A stretch of 64,000 bases of DNA. It comes from Pegea sp. RAD2-039 (lineage: Eukaryota > Chordata > Thaliacea > Salpida > Salpidae). The stretch spans positions 2,356,001-2,420,000 of the forward strand of contig JAQGEQ010000175.1 of assembly GCA_034620365.1 (NCBI GenBank), read 5' to 3'. This document shows positions 51,883-63,010 of this stretch, one piece after another (the first letter of the stretch is position 1; every line of letters starts with the position of its first letter). The notes beneath the pieces are model-generated. The model saw nothing but the letters and a program-made list of their open reading frames with translations. It did not search any database and was not told where the DNA came from. Both the position numbers and the translations under genes were made by a program.

Positions 51883-54800
51883 TCTGATTTTCTAATGATA
51901 AAAAATGGTCATCAAACACGCTGAAAAGTTTATTTTTGTAAATACTTTGTATCTATAATCAAACTAGAATCCTTTGAAACTATTTCAAACCAATTTATAA
52001 AATAGTTGAAACTAAAATCGATTTAACTTACTAAGCTTTGTACAAAGCTTTTGTAAACAAAACTAGTATTTATTTTATTTTTATCTTATAGAATGCTAAA
52101 CAGTTTAGATAAAAATATATTAAAATAAATAATTTATGGTAGAAACAAATTCTTAAAAGATCAACTATCGATTTTAAAAAGCTAGGTTAATTATTTTTAC
52201 AGCTAGATCTTAAGTTATAGCAATCTTATTGAGTTTCACTACTTTAATATTTTATAGAAATAATTATATAAACCAATAAAATGGTTACGATCATTAATAG
52301 TTGCTTACAAAATAAACAAAGTTCTCACAAATATTGTTATTTGTTGAATTTTTTTTTGCATTAGCTCCTATATAACCAAATAATACAATCAATTTTTCCA
52401 AAATAGAAATATTTTTTGTAAAGATTTATTATTTTAATATTTTAATCAACATTGTATTCAATTAATTAAGTTTTAAAATTAAAGTAATAAGCTAATAAAA
52501 ATAAAATATTTGAATGATAAGAAACTTAAATATATGAAGTAAATCATTGAGATTATATTGGTATACTGATGATGAAACATTGGATATAAGCAACCAAGAT
52601 CTTGTTAAATGATGAAATGTCTTAAATCTAGTTTTATTCTTATAATAAGTAAAACTTTAGGTTAAATGAAAGTTCTGATTTGACTTTGTAAATAATTCAT
52701 GCTAAGTTTTTCCATCATTATAGTCAACTAAAGCAAACAAGAACTTTAAAGTATTTAAAGTGCTGTGCTTAGATAAAATCAAATAAAACTTAAATCAAAA
52801 GCCTCATTTAGTGTTTTAAAATAAAGTACAAAAATGTATATTATAAAATCGATACTTCAAATAAATTATAAAAAGTGTAACTACTCTTACATTTTAAGGA
52901 AGTGGCAAAAAAACTTATGAATTAAATAAATTGCGCAACTATAGGAACATTTTTAAAGGTGTTTTATTTCCTATATTTAGAATATAACTTAGAGTAAGTA
53001 AAACTAATAACTTTTATTGAATTAAAATCAATCACCTCAAATCACTAAACATACTAATCAAAGTAAAAGCTAAAAATCATTAACTGTTATAATAAGTAAC
53101 TAGAAATAAATAAATCTATTAAAAGAGTTAGATTTAAAAATTGTTGTTTAGTACCTTAGTTGAGACATCTACTCAACTGTAATACTGGTGAAATTTTTGA
53201 TTAATTTTTCTTAACAAGTTGAAATAAATTTAAAAAATACATTCAGCTGATGCTACTAAACTTTATAAAAGATAAAAAAACCTTAATTAATTTTTTTATT
53301 TATAGTTAATTCTAGTTTATCCACAAGCATATATTTTTATTGTCATAGTCTTTCTTTCTTTATCTTCTGTTTTCTAAACAAAATTTAGCTTTTAGGTAAA
53401 CAACTTTTAAGTTTATTTTTTAAAATTAAACCTGGTATTTTAATAATCAATAATTTTTTGAACCTAGTAAAACAAAAGTACTTTTTACACAGTTACTTTG
53501 AATGAAATACTTTAAAAGTTAGCACTCTTTGCACTAAAATAGACATTTCAGTCGTAAACGCAAACTCTCTAAATAAATCATAAGCTTGCATCATTCGTCT
53601 GCTGACATAAAACTAGTGAGTTGTGATCCAAACATGATTTCCCAGAAAATGTATCTTGAATTATTTGGTAAACTTTGATTTTATAAATATATAGTTGTGA
53701 AGTTTCTACTTTAAAGCCAGTGTAAAATAATTGTTTTATTGAAACGTTCTTTCTATTTTGCCTCATGAATTTTAGTAATTTATTTCAAATTAATGAAATT
53801 TGATACTTTAATTTTTTTTAAGTAAAGCAGATACTTGTGTCAAAATCATCTCATTAAAAAAAGTTATTTTGTGATGGTCAGCTAGGTGCCCCAATAACTT
53901 TCTAAGGACTTTTTAGATGATCTAATCAGTATACGCAAAAACAGCAGAACATTTTCAATAAAACACTAAAAACAAGTATCATTTGTCTTAAGAAGTGATA
54001 AAAACGTTGATTTAGGTCTTTGACCCCTGCTTTAATCTCATAGAGAACAAATAACCGATTAAAAAGTTAATTGAATAAAAGTAGCTAGCAAGAACTTTTA
54101 ACTTGAAACTACTAAGTGAAAGAAATCTTAGACTTGCAAAGATGCATAAGAAGCGCATATGAGCAAAGTGATTCTGTTACTTATTGGCAGCATGTATCAA
54201 GATAAATCGTATATTGGATAAGAGTTGACAATTCCTAGCTACTTTGATATACCAGAAAATATATTTATAAACCAAGTATTCAAGAAACAGATTTTTCTAC
54301 CGATCTGAATTAGACTTTTTTAACAAATAAGATTGAATGCTAAATCCAAATGCTTTTTTGTAAAACTTTTCTGGATCAATTTAGTAACCTTAGTGCAAAA
54401 ACCGAATTATTATTTTATTACTTAATCCATTTTTCATTTTACTTGCTGTACGATGTATTTTTGTAAAATCAGAATTTCAATTTACGTAACAACTGCTTTG
54501 CTTTGCTGCTTGTCATTTCTTGAGTTTAAATTTTGATTAAGCTGCAGAAATATTTTAAAGCACACAAGCTTTTAAATTTTTATTAGCAGCTATTAGATCT
54601 TAACCGTTCTTTTATAAACATCAAAACGTTTGATATTTACCCTTTAAGAGTGATAGTTAGAAAATTATTTACTTTTTCTCTTATAGTTATGAGTTAAATG
54701 AAAACAATCTAGTTTTAATTTAAAATATCTCGTATTAAATTATTAGTATAATCATATCAATAAGGATTCAGTCTCTTAGATATTTATCTTACAACTTCAG

Positions 54801-57396
54801 TACAAGATTATGAACATTGCCTAGTACAGCAAGCTGCAAAGCATCTATCTTGATAGCAGGGTTTACAATTGTAGAAAAAGCATTAATAAAAAATACTCAT
54901 ATTTTTTTGAAAATAAGTCTAATTATATCTATTGTTTTTGGAATAAAGAAAATAACTTTAAAAACAGTAATTACTCTAGTTAACATAAATGAAAATAAAG
55001 TTTTTCTATCTAAACATTAATTACCTTTTATAAGAAAAGTAGTGTATCATTATTATTATATAAACTTTAAAAAAATATATATTTCATTTATTTAGTAGTT
55101 CTTCTGTGTTCATTTGAACAATTTATTTTGAGATGATTCCACTAAAATACATAGTATTTTCTAGTTTTGTTTTTGAGAGCTTTTATTGAAACAAATCAAT
55201 AGTTTTTTAACTGTTTGAATTAACTTAGAAAATACTGTTATAAAACCCATTTTCAATTTATATTTTATCTGATATTTATTTTAAGCGACTAACTCTTAGC
55301 GGTTGTTTATAAATATTTACAGCCCATTTTCGCTATATATAATTTTTTCAGCTTGTATATATAATAATAAATTTATGTACAAATTTGTGCTTTTATTTGC
55401 ATTACAATCGTTGAGAACAGTGTCTTAACCGAAACATGAAAATTACTTTTGTATTTGTTGAAATTGATTAATTTATTCATAGACTTATTTCAACTATTTT
55501 AACAAGATTTTTATTAGATAATCTTGATTTATAAATGAAACCAATTTCGAAAATGTTTACAAATCAATAATTTGTTACATTCCTGATAAAAATCACATTT
55601 TCTATTCCGTTATAAGATCTCCAAATGTTACTTTATTTAAAACTTTATTTTAAAACTTGTAATATGTTGAAATGTAAACAATAATTTCAAAATAATTTTT
55701 TTTATTTTGTCTAAAAACTTTTAATTTTTTCCAATTAATACCTAATAACATTTAAAATTTCTAGATAACATTTTTGTATCTTGAAAATATATGATAATTA
55801 TATGTGTTTAATGTAAATTTTGTATAGATAAACTTTCATTTATAAATGAGATAAATTATGATATAGTGATTTGTTCAACTTACTGCTTTACAGTAAAGAT
55901 TGTAATGATTTTAGTAAATAACTAATTCAAGATAGAATTATATATTAGATTTATATTGATAATTGAAGTTTAATAGGAAGTAATTGGCATCCTGTTTAAC
56001 TCGTCATACTTATTTATTAGTGTCAATTTTTATAACTAACATAAACTAAGTTCCTTTTATAAGGATGTAATTACTCCATTCCAAAATTAAGTAGAATGTC
56101 ATTTGTTTGAATGACAAAATAATCATTTACAACATAGTTAAAATTCAACTTTTGGATTTGTTAACAATGATAATGTTGTGAAAATCAAGCAGCTTGAATA
56201 CTTGTTTTAAACTCTTATTAAACTACTTAAAGATAAGCTTTTATTTAATTTTTTTATTTATTTATATTTAATACTTTGTTTAATTTTCAAGAAAACATCA
56301 GTTTATTTCTGTTTGTTTCTTTTCTACTAACTAAGCTTCAAAATGTTTTTTTAATAACTTTTTTAATTCACTAAATTAAGATATTTTTGAGATAGTTTTA
56401 GCTATTGATTTTTTAAACTACCAATTAATGTAACTTTTGATTAAATTTATGAATTAATGTTAAAATACTTTAATTTTTTAGTTTTATTTAGTTTAATACA
56501 GCATGTATACATTTTATAATAATTGAAAATTATATGACATTTTTAAGTTCTATTTTTGATGATTCAAATAAGCAGTTTTAAAAGTTTTGTTTGTATTATT
56601 TTATAGTGCCTCTATCTAAAGTTTTTCAATATTAATAATATTAATGGTAATTTTGCTAACAAAAATAAATTTTCTATAATTATAATATTATTGCTTGATA
56701 ATACTATTTTTAAGATGCCCACTGTTTATCAATATATTTATTTTTCTTGTGTAATTTATTACATTAAAGTTCATTTACTTTTTATATTTTGAAAATCACT
56801 TTAATAGATATTTCTACAACAGAGTTACAAAGTAAAAAAGTTCAAAGTTCAACTTCTATTATAACAAATGTCAGTTTAGTTTTACCTCTTAATGTAAAAT
56901 GTTGTTTAAAATAACAGATTTAGCTTTAAGATTAGTTCTTCAGAAATCTTTAAGAAAATGTGTTTTAAAACTATATTATTATTAGTTATGTAGATTTTTT
57001 GACATTTATTCAATTACAAATTTTGTTTATATTCAAATCACTAATAAAAATTAGATTACAAAATACTTTAATAATTTCGTAACATATGATTTAATGTTTT
57101 TAAGAAAGTAATAATTTTTAGTCTAAAAATACTTTCTCAATCAAAATTACGAATATATAAGTTGTTTCAATTTTTCAGTATTAATACTATTTTATATTCA
57201 AAACAATTTCTTTTTTCTTTTTGTAAGATTAAAATTCTTTCGATTTTTAGATTTTAAGAACATATAAACAATTTTATTTGTTTTTCTTTAATCTTATAAA
57301 TTTGTTTTTATCAAGTTTAAAAATTTTTATTTTTAATTCTTATTTACAAAAAATAAAAAGTGTAAATAAATTGTAATTAAAAATGCAAAGCTTAGC
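51883..57396. other. Long AT-rich intergenic region
   Basis: About 5.5 kb between the divergent Rab and ANKS1-like genes. Frames of 60-70 codons at 53578-53766 and 54817-55020 are rich in I/K/N/S and look like chance. No GC-rich patch, tandem array or conserved motif was noticed. Promoters of both neighbours should lie at its ends. Confidence 0.6.
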
Positions 57397-60300
57397 ATGG
57401 GTAGGGACCAGGATTTAATTAATGCCTCAAGACTTGGTGATATAGAACGAGTAAAGAAACTATTACACCAAAAAACTTACTCCAGCAACTGGAGTTTAGC
57501 TCAGACTTTCAGGTTGGAGATTTTTTGAAGTATCTGTTTATATTCTAACTTCTTTTCTACAGACTAAGAGTTACTGCTAATGTAAACTATCAAGATGCAT
57601 CAGGTTATAGCCCTCTGCATTTTGCATCTTTAAATGGCCACAAGTAAGACAATTGTTTATTTTATTACATCTGTTGATAATTCTATTGTTGCTTCAGAGA
57701 CATCGTCTTAGTCCTACTCTCAAATTCAGCTTTAACTGATGTAAGTGATAAACAAGGAAACAGACCTCTACACCTAGCAGCTTGGAAAGGGAATGTTGAA
57801 ATTGTTACAGCACTCCTAACACATGGTCCTAGTATTGCTAAAATTAATCAAAAGGTGGAAACTTTGATTAAAAAATTTCTTCAAAAGTTCAATTCCTATT
57901 TTAATTTTTTGACAGAATCAAGCAAATCAAACAGCTCTACATTTTGCAGCACAATACGATAATGATGAAGTTGTTGAAGTCTTACTACGTTCCGGAGCTG
58001 ATGCTTCTGTAAGTTCTTCTTGAAATCTTTAAGTAGTCACGTGAAGCTTGTCAACTTGTTGTTTTTAACCAGGCAAGAACTGTAGATGATGAATCAGCAT
58101 TGGATTTAGCTTCACAATATGGTCGACTGAACTCTGCTAAACTAATCATCAATCATCAACCTTTACTCTTAATCAAAAATGATTCAGAAACCTTTTTTAC
58201 TCCCTTACATCTGGCTTCACGAAATGGTCACCTAAACATCGTCAAGTTGCTTCTAGAAAACGGGGCGGATATCAACAGAAGTGTAAGTTGCTTATCATGA
58301 AGATTAAAATCTCGAAATCCAATTAACTTGATCTGTTTCCACTTTGCATCTTGTGATCGGCTCCATCAAACTCTTAGATGTTTTTACAAAAACATCTTCA
58401 AATTTTCTTTCAACTTTTCTGAATGCCTTTTTGAAAATATTTTCCGTTGTCATGACAACTACGATTGTGGTAGGGTAAAAATGGGACCGCTTTACATGAA
58501 GCAGCTCTTTTTGGCAAGATTGAAGTCGTGAGACATCTGCTGGGACGAGGAATCAACCCTCATGCCACTGACCCTAAGGGTAGGACAGCTTTAAAGTTGG
58601 TCCAACAACTAGAATCATCAAGTGTGGCTCGCGAAATTGTCCAAGAAATTCTAAGTAAGTGTCCTATCTATATTTGACATTTTGTTGTTTGAGTTATGTC
58701 CACGCATTCGCATGTGTCCACACTGGTCACAGTGGTCAGGTCATCTTTTTGAAATTCCTTTTTTTTCTTTTCATTTTTATTATTTAGTCCGAATTCAAGA
58801 TGGCGACCAGTCGTCGGTTTATGACGTAGATTCGGTGGTCAATTTCAGGTTGACCGAGCCCTGTTTGAGAAGCTTTCTCAGCGGCTATTTTCCTACTGAT
58901 GACTGTAACCCTACAGATGGTCACATGATCACACCTAGCCACGTGATCAGCAACAATCGTCAATCGTTTTATGGAGTTTATGATAATCATATAGGTAAAG
59001 AAAATAACAAATGAACAAGCAACAAAATTGTTGTTGTTTGTCGAAGATGCTGCAAGAATGCATTTGTAGCATGTCGAAGTAACTGACTGGTCCATCAGTT
59101 GGCTTGTTGGTCCATCAGTTGGCTAGTTGGTCCATCAGCTGGCTTGTTGGTCCATCAGTTGGCTGGTTGGTCCATCAGTTGGTTGACTGGTCCATCAGTT
59201 GGCTAGTTGGTCCATCAGTTGGTTGATTGGTCCATCAGCTGGCTTGTTGGTCCATCAGTTGGTTGATTGGTCCATCAGCTGGCTTGTTGGTCCATCAGTT
59301 GCCTGACTGGTCCATCAGTTGGCTTGTTGGTCCATCAGTTGGCTGGTTGATCCATCAGTTGGCTTGTTGGTCCATCAGTTGGCTGATTGGTCTATCAGTT
59401 GGCTTGTTGGTCCATCAGTTGGCTGGCTGGTCCATCAATTGGCTGGCTGGTCCATCAGTTGGCTGGCTGGTCCATCAGTTGGCTGGTTGGTCCATCAGTT
59501 GGCTTGTTGTAATGCTTGCTACTTTGTTGGTCTTTTCTTTGTTGTCTTTTCAATTTTATCTGCAAATGATGAAATTGTTTTGAATTTTGGTGTTAATCAT
59601 GAGGTGGACATCCCCTTTTTCGATGTACTTTTTTCTTTTGTTTATAATTTAAAACCCTTTCTTCGTTTTCTTCTTTCTAAGCTGCAACCATCGGCTTTTT
59701 CAGGCAAGTGGAAACCTGTCCGAATCAAAAGGTTTGTTCCGTCTTTCTTTGTCCATTTCATTTGTAAATTGAGGTAAAACTTGAAAGTTAACAACAAGAA
59801 AGATCAAGCGGTTGGTTTGTGTCTTCATCTTCAATCTGATCTTTCACCTCTTCTGACGTCTTCTGTTTGTAATTTATTTTTATGTTTTTGCTGCTTTTTC
59901 ATCGCAAGGATTTATCATAAAACTGAAAGTTGGAGATTTAAGAAGATCAGAAGTATTTGGTTGCTATTAACAACTATTTTCTCCTTAACTAATCACTAAA
60001 CTGACGTCATCACTACGTTATCGCTTTCACGCTAATTACTGACGTCATCACCCATCTTAAATGACGATTAAGTTGAAATAAATTTGAACTTTTCAGGTTT
60101 TCTACAAAACAAGGATCTTCACCCACAACCACCAACAGGAACTCACACAGGTCACTATTTGATCCTCATTCACTATTTGAACCTCATCTCTTCCTGATGC
60201 TCATCACTTTCTGATCTTCATCTCTTCCTGATCTTCATCACTTTCTGATCTTCATCTCTTCCTTATCTTCATCTCTTCCTGATCTTCATCACTTTCTCTT

Positions 60301-62101
60301 CCTGATCCTTTTAATCTTCCTCTTCATCTCTTCCTGATCTTTATCATCACTTCATCTTCATCTCTTCCTTATCTTCATCTCTTCCTGATCTTCGATAATT
60401 CTCCTCTTCCTCGAGTCGTCGAAGAGAAGTTCTTCCCGACCAATCACAATCTCTCTTCTCAATCCCAACATCCAACTCCCAAGACTTCATTACGAGGACT
60501 TCTTCGTAGCCACTGGTCCCGAAGCAGCTTATCCCGAGGTCTTCGCCGGACTAGCTCACAACGAAGCTCAAAATCCCTTCCACGTCTTCCATCATCTCGG
60601 TCGCGTGACGTATCACCGCGCGAAGCTTCTACATCATCTCATCACCATCATCCTTCCTCACATATGTTCCCAGTGCTTCCCGTCGCCCCATCGGTTGCTA
60701 TGACAACCGAGGACTTGACCGCTAGCACTGCCACCCTCTGTTCGCCACCTTCTACCGCACCCGCCTCTCCCAACCAACCACATGATGACGTCATCGTAGA
60801 CGATCAAACATTGATGACGTCATCACATCAAAGTCGACGTCAGCCTTTTGTGACGCGACGCGCACGAAGCCTCGATCCGCATTTAGTGGCGTTAGAACAA
60901 CGCCGAAAGTGGTCACGTGATAGAATATTTAGCGACGAGCGACCAGCGAAGCCACAGCGTACTAATATGACGTCATCACCTCCACCTATTCCACCCAAGC
61001 CACGTCACATGATCAAGGTACAAATTGATGACGTCATTTTCGACGCTTTTTTAATTTTTTACTTCAGGAAGTTTCTCAGCAAGAAATATCGAAACTTGAA
61101 TTAGTTGAAGGCATGGACGAAGATATGACGTCATCATCTACAGAAGCGCAAGAAAGCGATGATGACGTCATCAGTGACAACGCGACTTTTTCACCAACTT
61201 TAGCAGCGCCATCTACCGGAAGTCATTTTACTGATTTGCCGCCTTCACCAAAAACAGCAATGAAAATGGTATCAGATGTTCTCCAGAAAGTTGGTGACCT
61301 TGTCCTCCATCATTCGCTCTTTATCCGACCTCTTTTACCAACAGGCTGTTTCTATCGATGAAATCGCGAGTGTCGCCCCGCGATCAAAAGCTGCGATGAC
61401 GTCATCAGCAACAGTGGTCGAGCAATTGAGCAACAAAGCATTATCGGAACCGACCTTGCTAGATCAGTTGACCAAAAGTGTAGAGGACCGGAAGTTGCCA
61501 CCTCTAATTCCAAGAAGAACTTCCTGTGACACCAAGCCAGTGATGCGGAACGGGGGTCAGCCCAGTGGAACGCGTCGTCAGTCTTCGATGACGTCAGACA
61601 ACTTGAAGGAAGCGCGCGATTACGTCTCGAAGCGTATCGAATCGTTGAAACGCTTCTCGTTGAACAACGGTGACGTCATCAGAATCGATTTTGAACCTCC
61701 GCCGCTTCCCGTTGCTAAGAAACGAACTCTGCTGCCATCTAGTGCATCCACCACAAAACTGCTGCAAATTGATGACGTCACGTCACGTGATAGCGAAGAA
61801 GTGAAACGCGCGCGGCTAGTATCGAAGGAAAACACGCTACTGCGACCTCTAGTGGACAAATCGTTGCTGCAAAACATCACTTCGCGCGCTAACAGTTCCT
61901 TTCAACCAGTTAAAGGTGAGCAGTTGCGCGTTGATGACGTCATCATCAGCTTCTTGAACGCAGCATCGTTATCAATCGAGAGACTTCGTGATGACGAAAC
62001 GGATGTTAGCAGTTTGAGATCATCCAGGAATACTTGGGACGAGCAACTGTCAGATCGGACCGAGGACAACTTCCTACCCGCGTGTGCGCGCAAATTTCGA
62101 G
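57397..62101 (+). CDS. ANKS1/Odin-like ankyrin-repeat protein, 5' part (12 exons seen)
   Basis: Model: 57397-57512, 57563-57643, 57698-57854, 57916-58008, 58073-58282, 58474-58654, 58788-58994, 59704-59731, 60097-60150, 60510-61017, 61068-61289, 61345-62101 (donor phase 1, gene continues); 871 codons. The start [19 protein letters not shown] and six ankyrin repeats (e.g. [65 protein letters not shown]) follow the order and wording of vertebrate ANKS1A/ANKS1B, adaptors of Eph and EGF receptor signalling. After residue ~370 it becomes Ser/Arg/Pro-rich and poorly ordered, with [10 protein letters not shown] as a possible SH3 ligand. SAM and PTB domains, expected next, are not in the window. Exon 10's acceptor and exon 11's donor (GTTGGT) are the least certain. 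A short out-of-frame upstream ATG lies at 57383. Confidence 0.88.
58446..58459. promoter_or_regulatory. X-box-like 14-bp palindrome, copy 1
   Basis: GTTGTCATGACAAC is a perfect palindrome in intron 5 of the ANKS1-like gene, close to the RFX-factor X-box consensus (GTTGCCATGGCAAC). The identical word recurs at 62309. A related GTTGCTATGACAAC lies in exon 10 at 60694. Function is inferred from similarity only. Confidence 0.4.
59088..59507 (+). repeat. 20-bp minisatellite, 21 units
   Basis: Twenty-one head-to-tail units with consensus TGGTCCATCAGTTGGCTTGT, differing mostly at the last four positions. It fills much of intron 7 of the ANKS1-like gene. Because most units lack stops, the array is open in several frames and yields long Trp/Ser-rich translations with a 20-residue period, which I regard as non-coding. 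Likely length-polymorphic. Confidence 0.95.
60160..60396 (+). repeat. Pyrimidine-rich minisatellite before ANKS1-like exon 10
   Basis: Irregular repeats around TGATCTTCATCTCTTCC and its variants, with units of about 17 bp and some fused. It lies in intron 9, just upstream of exon 10, and supplies an extremely long polypyrimidine tract, which makes the exact acceptor of that exon hard to choose. Confidence 0.8.
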
Positions 62102-62308
62102 GTCAGTAGCGTCATGATGACGTCATTACACTTACGTGTTTTCTTGCTCACTAAATCGACATCTGTGTGACGTCACAGCCGCGTTTGCACCTGTCCGCTG
62201 CCAGTTGTCCAATCAGCTGCTCTTTTGTTCGTTTATCACGCTTGATTGATTTTAAATCTTCCCGAGGCTACCAATCATGTGACGTACATTCGTGAAATTG
62301 TAAACTCG

Positions 62309-62322
62309 GTTGTCATGACAAC
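62309..62322. promoter_or_regulatory. X-box-like 14-bp palindrome, copy 2
   Basis: Second exact copy of GTTGTCATGACAAC, 3.9 kb from the first. Both are non-coding in the ANKS1-like locus. It resembles the symmetrical binding site of RFX factors, which in animals commonly control ciliary genes. Confidence 0.4.
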
Positions 62323-62577
62323 TAGTCGCGTGCTCACAATAAGTTGATATGAAGCGACGTGAAATTAGTTTGAACACCCAGCCGACCACATGACTGAACA
62401 CTGGCCGCTGATTGGTTGATAACAAGTTAAAAACTGCGGAGAATTTGGAGCTTGGATCAATCTAGGATTTACCCTGATCATCTTTATCTTTCAACAACTT
62501 CTCATTTCCCTCATCTCAATTTTAAGTAGCTTCACATCCAATGTAGTCTGTGATTATCACTACAATCTGCTATTGCC

Positions 62578-62632
62578 ACCAGCAACCACTACCACAGCAA
62601 CCACTACCATAGCAACCACTACCATAGCAACC
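62578..62632 (+). repeat. 15-bp short tandem array
   Basis: About three and a half units of AGCAACCACTACCAT with single-base variants, directly in front of the 22-bp minisatellite. Confidence 0.85.
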
Positions 62633-62639
62633 TGAATCA

Positions 62640-63010
62640 AAGATAAAGCAAAGATCAAAGGATGAAGCGGCAAAGATCAGATGATGAAGCAGCAAAGATC
62701 AAAGGATGAAGCAGCAAAGATCAGAAAATGAAGCGACAAAGATCAGAAGATGAAGCAGCAAAGATCAGAAGATGAAGCAGCAAAGATCAGAAGATGAAGC
62801 ACTAAAGATCAAAGGATGAAGCAGCAAAGATCAGAAGATGAAGCAGCAAAGATCAAAGGATGAAGCAGCAAAGATCAGAAAATGAAGCGACAAAGATCAG
62901 AAGATGAAGCAGCAAAGATCAGAAGATGAAGCAGCAAAGATCAGAAGATGAAGCAGCAAAGATCAGAAGATGAAGCAGCAAAGATCAAAGGATGAAGCGG
63001 CAAAGATCAG
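62640..63010 (+). repeat. 22-bp minisatellite, about 17 units
   Basis: Head-to-tail units with consensus GATGAAGCAGCAAAGATCAGAA. Variants (CAAAGG in place of CAGAAG, GCGACA for GCAGCA) recur in a similar order in the left and right parts of the array, suggesting that a multi-unit block was duplicated. Non-coding as far as I can see. Confidence 0.93.

Noticed and set aside
58682..59095. 103-codon minus-strand frame and extra upstream residues of the 110-codon plus-strand frame
   Set aside because: The plus-strand exon begins only at 58788 by splice phase. The rest of that frame and the antisense frame are shadows.
59227..59777. Two overlapping 118- and 152-codon frames rich in Trp, Ser and Gly across the minisatellite
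   Set aside because: They are products of a 20-bp tandem repeat that lacks stops, lie inside an intron of the ANKS1-like gene, and lose periodicity exactly at the array edge.
61276..61344. Reading the start of the 277-codon frame as coding (through a leucine/phenylalanine-rich segment)
   Set aside because: The segment is better explained as a 55-nt intron (61290-61344) with a pyrimidine-rich end and CAG acceptor; removing it joins two in-phase exons.
62640..63010. CRISPR-like array
   Set aside because: Direct repeats of 22 bp with no unique spacers in an animal gene; it is an ordinary minisatellite.
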